Shown: piece by piece, positions 33,334 to 36,565 of the stretch
Layout: every line of letters starts with the position of its first letter
Numbering within the stretch: the stretch's first letter is position 1
Assembly: GCA_948472945.1 (NCBI GenBank)
Contig: CAOKVX010000023.1
Coordinates: forward strand, 1 to 36,565
Direction of reading: 5' to 3'
Length of the DNA stretch: 36,565 bases
Source: an uncultured Clostridia bacterium
Lineage (GTDB): Bacteria > Bacillota > Clostridia > Lachnospirales > Lachnospiraceae
Notes under the pieces: generated by a model
Told to the model about the DNA's origin: nothing
The model's database searches: none
What the model saw: the letters and a program-made list of their open reading frames with translations, nothing else
Translations under genes and position numbers: made by a program

Positions 33334-33550
33334 CAGGGCAATCACTTAAAATTATGTTTCAGGCTCCGGGCAACTATCTGTATTCATGTAGGGATATTTG
33401 CAGACATTGGTACTTAGGCAGCGTATTTTGCTGCCTTATGTACCACTATGTCTGCAATTAAAGCGCGAGCGTGCCCGGAATGAATACAGATAGTTGCCCG
33501 GAGCCTATATCAAATATTAAAAAGTGACTGCCCTGTTAATTTTTTACTGC
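33334..33550 (+). terminator. Terminator hairpin split by palindromic element C
   Basis: Arms 33334-33347 and 33522-33535 pair over 14 positions with one mismatch, and the right arm is followed by TTAATTTTTT. This is a good rho-independent terminator for the Ca2+ ATPase gene, except that its loop contains the whole 146-bp element C. Confidence 0.65.
33361..33506 (+). repeat. Structured palindromic element C (full form)
   Basis: Outer arms 33361-33387 and 33480-33506 form a perfect 27-bp stem. Inside are a 10-bp stem (33398-33407 with 33448-33457), a 6-bp stem (33408-33413 with 33440-33445) and a 7-bp stem (33416-33422 with 33430-33436) closed by loop GTATTTT. AGCGCGAGCG (33462-33471) and GCCCGG follow. 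Order, stem lengths and loops match element B, while most paired bases are different but still complementary. It occupies the 339-bp gap between the Ca2+ ATPase and GH13 genes. Confidence 0.8.
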
Positions 33551-33553
33551 CCC

Positions 33554-33583
33554 TATACAAACATACTCCGGATAGTATATAAT
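33554..33583 (+). promoter_or_regulatory. Promoter of the GH13 gene
   Basis: TATACA (33554-33559) and TATAAT (33578-33583) are 18 bp apart, about 33 bases before the ATG at 33617. Confidence 0.5.
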
Positions 33584-33616
33584 ACTACCCATATATTTTA
33601 TTCGGAGGATGATTTT

Positions 33617-34924
33617 ATGTGGACTGACAACAGTGTATTTTATCAGATATACCCCCTTGGGTTCTGCGGAGCCCCATTTGAGAACGACGGAATACCGTCA
33701 GACCGTATTACAAAGGTTTTGGACTGGATTCCTCATATTAAGGAATTAGGCGCAGACGCAGTATATTTTTCGCCGGTTTTTGAATCCGATACGCACGGAT
33801 ACAACACAAGGGATTACAAAAAAATAGACATAAGGCTTGGGACAAACGACAATTTCAGGGAAGTATGTGCCGCGCTTTCGGACAATGGCATAAGGGTCGT
33901 CCTCGACGGCGTATTTAACCATGTCGGACGGGGATTTTCCGCTTTCCGCGACGTGCTGGAAAACAGGCATAATTCCCGTTACAAGGACTGGTTTTTCATA
34001 GATTTCAACGGCAATTCAAACTATAACGACGGCCTTTGGTATGAGGGCTGGGAGGGCAATTACGACCTTGTTAAGCTCAATCTTAGAAATGAGGAAGTAA
34101 TATCTCATATTTTTGACGCTGTTGAGTTCTGGGTAAAAGAGTTTGGCATCGACGGGCTCAGGCTCGATGTGGCCTACTGCCTCGACATGGATTTTTTGAA
34201 AAGGCTGCGCAGCTTCTGCAGTCGGCTAAAACCTGATTTTGTTCTTATCGGCGAGCTCCTGCACGGCGATTACAACAGATTTGTAAACGAAGAAATGCTT
34301 CACAGCTGCACCAATTATGAATGTTACAAAGGCTTATATTCAAGCTTTAACTCCATGAACATGTTTGAAATTGTACACTCGCTGCTGCGACAGTTCGGGC
34401 CTGAAAACTGGACGTTATACAGGGGAAAGCACCTTCTTTGCTTTGTCGACAATCACGACGTTTCGCGTATCGCAAGCAGTCTTAGCAACGAGAACCATCT
34501 GAAACCAATCTACGCAATGCTTTTTAGCATGCCCGGTATTCCATGCGTATATTACGGAAGCGAATGGGGCGCAAAGGCTGATAAGAGCGAGGGAGACCCT
34601 GCCCTCCGCGCATGTTTTCCCCTACCGCTTCGCAATGAACTTACAGCGTATATATCCGTCCTCGCGGATGCGCACAAAAACAGCGACGCTCTTTGTAACG
34701 GAGATTTTTACTCAAAGGTTCTTCAAAACAAACACTGCGTATTTGAGCGAAACTGCGGCCATGAGCGCGTCTACTCGGCCATAAATGCCGACGCCGAGGC
34801 CGTGTCCGTCTCATTTGACGCAGGCACCGACAAACTTGTTGACCTCATCACAGGCAAAGAATATGATTATAACGGAAATATAACAATTCCTGCCTACAGC
34901 GCAATGTACCTGAAAGCTTTATAA
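33617..34924 (+). CDS. GH13 alpha-amylase-family enzyme, cytoplasmic
   Basis: The protein has 435 residues and no signal peptide. The (beta/alpha)8 barrel motifs are in order: DGVFNHVGR (region I, about 97-105), GLRLDVAYC (region II, nucleophile D184), VLIGELLHGD (region III, acid/base E213) and FVDNHDVSR (region IV, D281). A short C-terminal beta domain ends the protein (DLITGKEYDYNGNITIPAYSAMYLKAL). It probably hydrolyses or rearranges maltodextrins inside the cell (cyclomaltodextrinase/neopullulanase-like or oligo-1,4-glucan type); specificity is not decidable here. I chose the ATG at 33617 because GGAGG lies eight bases upstream; an upstream in-frame start at 33524 would span the promoter and sit in the element C terminator. 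The stop codon lies inside a perfect palindrome. Confidence 0.9.
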   Translation: MWTDNSVFYQIYPLGFCGAPFENDGIPSDRITKVLDWIPHIKELGADAVYFSPVFESDTHGYNTRDYKKIDIRLGTNDNFREVCAALSDNGIRVVLDGVFNHVGRGFSAFRDVLENRHNSRYKDWFFIDFNGNSNYNDGLWYEGWEGNYDLVKLNLRNEEVISHIFDAVEFWVKEFGIDGLRLDVAYCLDMDFLKRLRSFCSRLKPDFVLIGELLHGDYNRFVNEEMLHSCTNYECYKGLYSSFNSMNMFEIVHSLLRQFGPENWTLYRGKHLLCFVDNHDVSRIASSLSNENHLKPIYAMLFSMPGIPCVYYGSEWGAKADKSEGDPALRACFPLPLRNELTAYISVLADAHKNSDALCNGDFYSKVLQNKHCVFERNCGHERVYSAINADAEAVSVSFDAGTDKLVDLITGKEYDYNGNITIPAYSAMYLKAL

Positions 34925-34940
34925 AGCTTTCAGGTACATT
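34903..34940 (+). terminator. Perfect 38-bp palindrome over the GH13 stop codon
   Basis: Bases 34903-34921 and 34922-34940 are exact reverse complements with no spacer. The TAA stop (34922-34924) is at the centre, and AATCTTATTT follows. It probably acts as a terminator or 3' protecting hairpin. The remaining gap to 35063 shows nothing else beyond the short glnA terminator. Confidence 0.65.
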
Positions 34941-35049
34941 AATCTTATTTCTATATAAAAATATAAGAATCTTTAATATATTTCATATTTCCCATAACTT
35001 CAAAATATTTCAGCGTTTTCCAATAATCATCGCCATACGGTAAGATTTG

Positions 35050-35073
35050 AAAAAACTGACCGATTATAGGTCA
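35050..35073 (-). terminator. Short terminator overlapping the glnA stop codon
   Basis: A 5-bp stem, TGACC/GGTCA (35057-35061 with 35069-35073), has a 7-nt loop and is followed on the minus strand by a T6 run (35050-35055). The TAA stop lies in the loop. The stem is short, so it may be weak. Confidence 0.45.
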
Positions 35074-36503
35074 TAGTACATTTTGAATTCCGCCGGGTTA
35101 GGAATCTGTTCCATCTTCTTTAGTTCCGCACGTTTCCTGTCAATCCATATATCAATAAGGCGTTGCGGGAATACCCCGCCCTTTGTGAGATATTCGTGGT
35201 CGTTCTCAAGAGCGGTAAGAGCCTCTCCAAGCGACCTTGGAAGTCCCTTTATCTTCTTCTGTTCCTCCTCAGACAGCGTATAGAGGTTAAAGTCATACGG
35301 TCCCCATCCCTCTTTTGAAGGGTCAATCTTCTTCTCAATTCCGTCAAGGCCCGCCATGAGTATAGCCGAATATGCAAAATAAGGATTTGCGGTTGCATCA
35401 GGATTGCGCAGCTCAAATCGCTTTGCCTCCGGAGTTTTTGCGTATGCCGGAATTCTTATTACTGCGCTGCGGTTAGACGTTGCATATCCGACAGTTACAG
35501 GAGCCTCAAAGCCCGGTACAAGACGCTTGAATGAATTCGTCGAAGGATTGGTAAATGCACACAGAGACGATATATGCGAGAGCAGTCCGCCGATAAAATA
35601 GTGGGCCGTGCTGCTTAGGCCTGAATAGCCGTTTTCGTCATAGAATACAGGTTTTCCGTCCTTAGTCAGAAGCATATGTACGTGCAGCCCGTTGCCAGCC
35701 TCCTGATATATAGGTTTTGGCATAAATGTCGCGGTCTGTCCCTCCTGAGCGGCCATATTTTTAATAATATACTTTGTAATCATCGTATTGTCCGCCATCT
35801 GAGGCATGTCCGCAAGCTCTACCTCTATCTCCATCTGGCCGGGACCGCCCACTTCATGATGGTGGTATTTCACACGTATTCCCCAGTCTTCCATCATCAT
35901 GCACATACGGCTTCTAAGGTCATAACCTACATCCTGCGGGGCAGCTATGTGATAGCCTCCCTGATAAGGCACTTCGTAACCATTGTTGCCCATTGTGTCC
36001 AATCTGCAGTTCCAGTCAGCCTGCCTTGTATCTATACTGTATCCGCACTGTTCCGGCGTAACCTCATAACGCGCGCTGTCAAAAAGATAAAATTCAAACT
36101 CAGGTCCTATAATCATCCTGTCGGCAATTCCGGTCTCTTTCATATATTCTACCGCGCGCAGGCTTACATTTTTAGGATACTGGTCAAAAGGCTTATTCTC
36201 CCCTTTTCCTATAGTGCACACATTGCCGCACATAGTCAGTGTAGGAACCGACGCAAACGGGTCTACATATGCCGTATCAGGGTCTGGGAGAAATACCATG
36301 TCGCTCTTCTCCACGGGAGCATATCCGTAATTGGAACCGTCAAACCCGATACCCTGAGTAAATGTACTTTCACCAAACCTTTCAACCGGAATTGTAATGT
36401 GTCTCCACCGTCCGTCGATATCCGTCATCTTAAAGTCAATCATACGGATATCATTTGCCTCACAAAGTTTCTTAATCTCCCCAATTTTATTCTCACTGCT
36501 CAT
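35064..36503 (-). CDS. glnA: Glutamine synthetase, type I
   Basis: The 479-residue protein makes glutamine from glutamate, ammonia and ATP. GSI motifs are present: the beta-grasp N domain with DIDGRWRHITIPV and GFDGSNYGYAPVEKSDMVFLPDPDT, then GPEFEFYLFD (metal Glu), KYHHHEVGGPGQMEIEV, GNGLHVHMLL (metal His), NPSTNSFKRLVPGFEAPV, RSAVIRIP and LRNPDATANPYFAYSAILMAGLDG. The Tyr of NLYTLSEEE corresponds to the adenylylation-loop Tyr of GSI-beta enzymes, and the C-terminus (PNPAEFKMYYDL) resembles that group more than the shorter Bacillus GSI-alpha. Whether adenylylation occurs is unknown. The ATG at 36503 lies seven bases after AGGAG; a TTG two codons upstream is less likely. Confidence 0.95.
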   Translation of the reverse strand: MSSENKIGEIKKLCEANDIRMIDFKMTDIDGRWRHITIPVERFGESTFTQGIGFDGSNYGYAPVEKSDMVFLPDPDTAYVDPFASVPTLTMCGNVCTIGKGENKPFDQYPKNVSLRAVEYMKETGIADRMIIGPEFEFYLFDSARYEVTPEQCGYSIDTRQADWNCRLDTMGNNGYEVPYQGGYHIAAPQDVGYDLRSRMCMMMEDWGIRVKYHHHEVGGPGQMEIEVELADMPQMADNTMITKYIIKNMAAQEGQTATFMPKPIYQEAGNGLHVHMLLTKDGKPVFYDENGYSGLSSTAHYFIGGLLSHISSLCAFTNPSTNSFKRLVPGFEAPVTVGYATSNRSAVIRIPAYAKTPEAKRFELRNPDATANPYFAYSAILMAGLDGIEKKIDPSKEGWGPYDFNLYTLSEEEQKKIKGLPRSLGEALTALENDHEYLTKGGVFPQRLIDIWIDRKRAELKKMEQIPNPAEFKMYYDL

Positions 36504-36518
36504 AAACAAACTCCTCGT

Positions 36519-36524
36519 ATTATA
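36519..36524 (-). promoter_or_regulatory. TATAAT just upstream of glnA
   Basis: A consensus -10 lies 15 bases before the ATG. Used as a promoter, it would start the transcript at or inside the ribosome site, and no -35 is evident. A small AGACC/GGTCT hairpin lies further up, at the window edge. Confidence 0.3.
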
Positions 36525-36565
36525 TAGTAGTAGTTTTTAGAGACCCTCTCCAAGGTCTTTCTAAC

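Noticed and set aside
33361-33506. Ordinary IS-derived MITE
   Set aside because: The outer inverted repeats of elements B and C share almost no sequence, whereas MITE ends recognised by a transposase should be conserved.

Overview
The window looks like a chromosomal segment of a gut-type, spore-forming Firmicute, most likely of the family Lachnospiraceae. The grounds are moderately AT-rich DNA with strong AGGAGG ribosome binding sites, a CotJC spore-coat gene fragment, lysine-rich bacterial Ig-like (BIG2) domains on exported enzymes, YesM/YesN two-component regulation, a CFI-box protein and an AEC-type carrier. The family assignment is an inference. No rRNA, tRNA or CRISPR array was seen.

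Layout. Bases 1 to about 956 carry the end of an apparent integrative element: a partial ParA ATPase, a small unknown protein and a doubtful terminal reading frame, all on the minus strand. The element abuts the last 141 codons of cotJC, whose first ~60 codons are absent. From 1453 to 4914 lie an exported metallo-beta-lactamase-fold hydrolase, a DUF1846 protein and a C_GCAxxG_C_C protein.

The core, 5007-20836, is a minus-strand hemicellulose/arabinoside utilisation locus. In transcription order it holds a CFI-box protein, a YesM-type sensor kinase and a YesN-type response regulator. A YtfQ/YtfR/YtfT/YjfF-like sugar ABC transporter follows, with a leaky terminator after its binding protein. 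A second orphan YtfQ-like lipoprotein with its own promoter comes next, then a secreted CBM + leucine-rich-repeat protein, a secreted GH43 with a BIG2 domain and a cytoplasmic GH43. The apparent logic is that secreted proteins bind and trim the polymer, the ABC system imports the released sugar, the cytoplasmic GH43 finishes hydrolysis, and the kinase/regulator pair senses it. A divergent AraC regulator and a convergent AEC transporter close this region.

The right part is housekeeping: ClpB, leucyl-tRNA synthetase, an L,D-transpeptidase with BIG2 repeats, a Ca2+-type P-ATPase, a GH13 amylase-family enzyme and type I glutamine synthetase.

The most unusual signal is a family of structured palindromic elements in the clpB-leuS gap (two members) and the ATPase-GH13 gap (one member). 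Two of them share the same multi-stem fold and short conserved loops, while their long stems have different sequences that stay perfectly paired. This looks like covariation in a structured RNA or single-stranded DNA element. One copy sits inside the loop of a rho-independent terminator. I do not recognise it as a named family.
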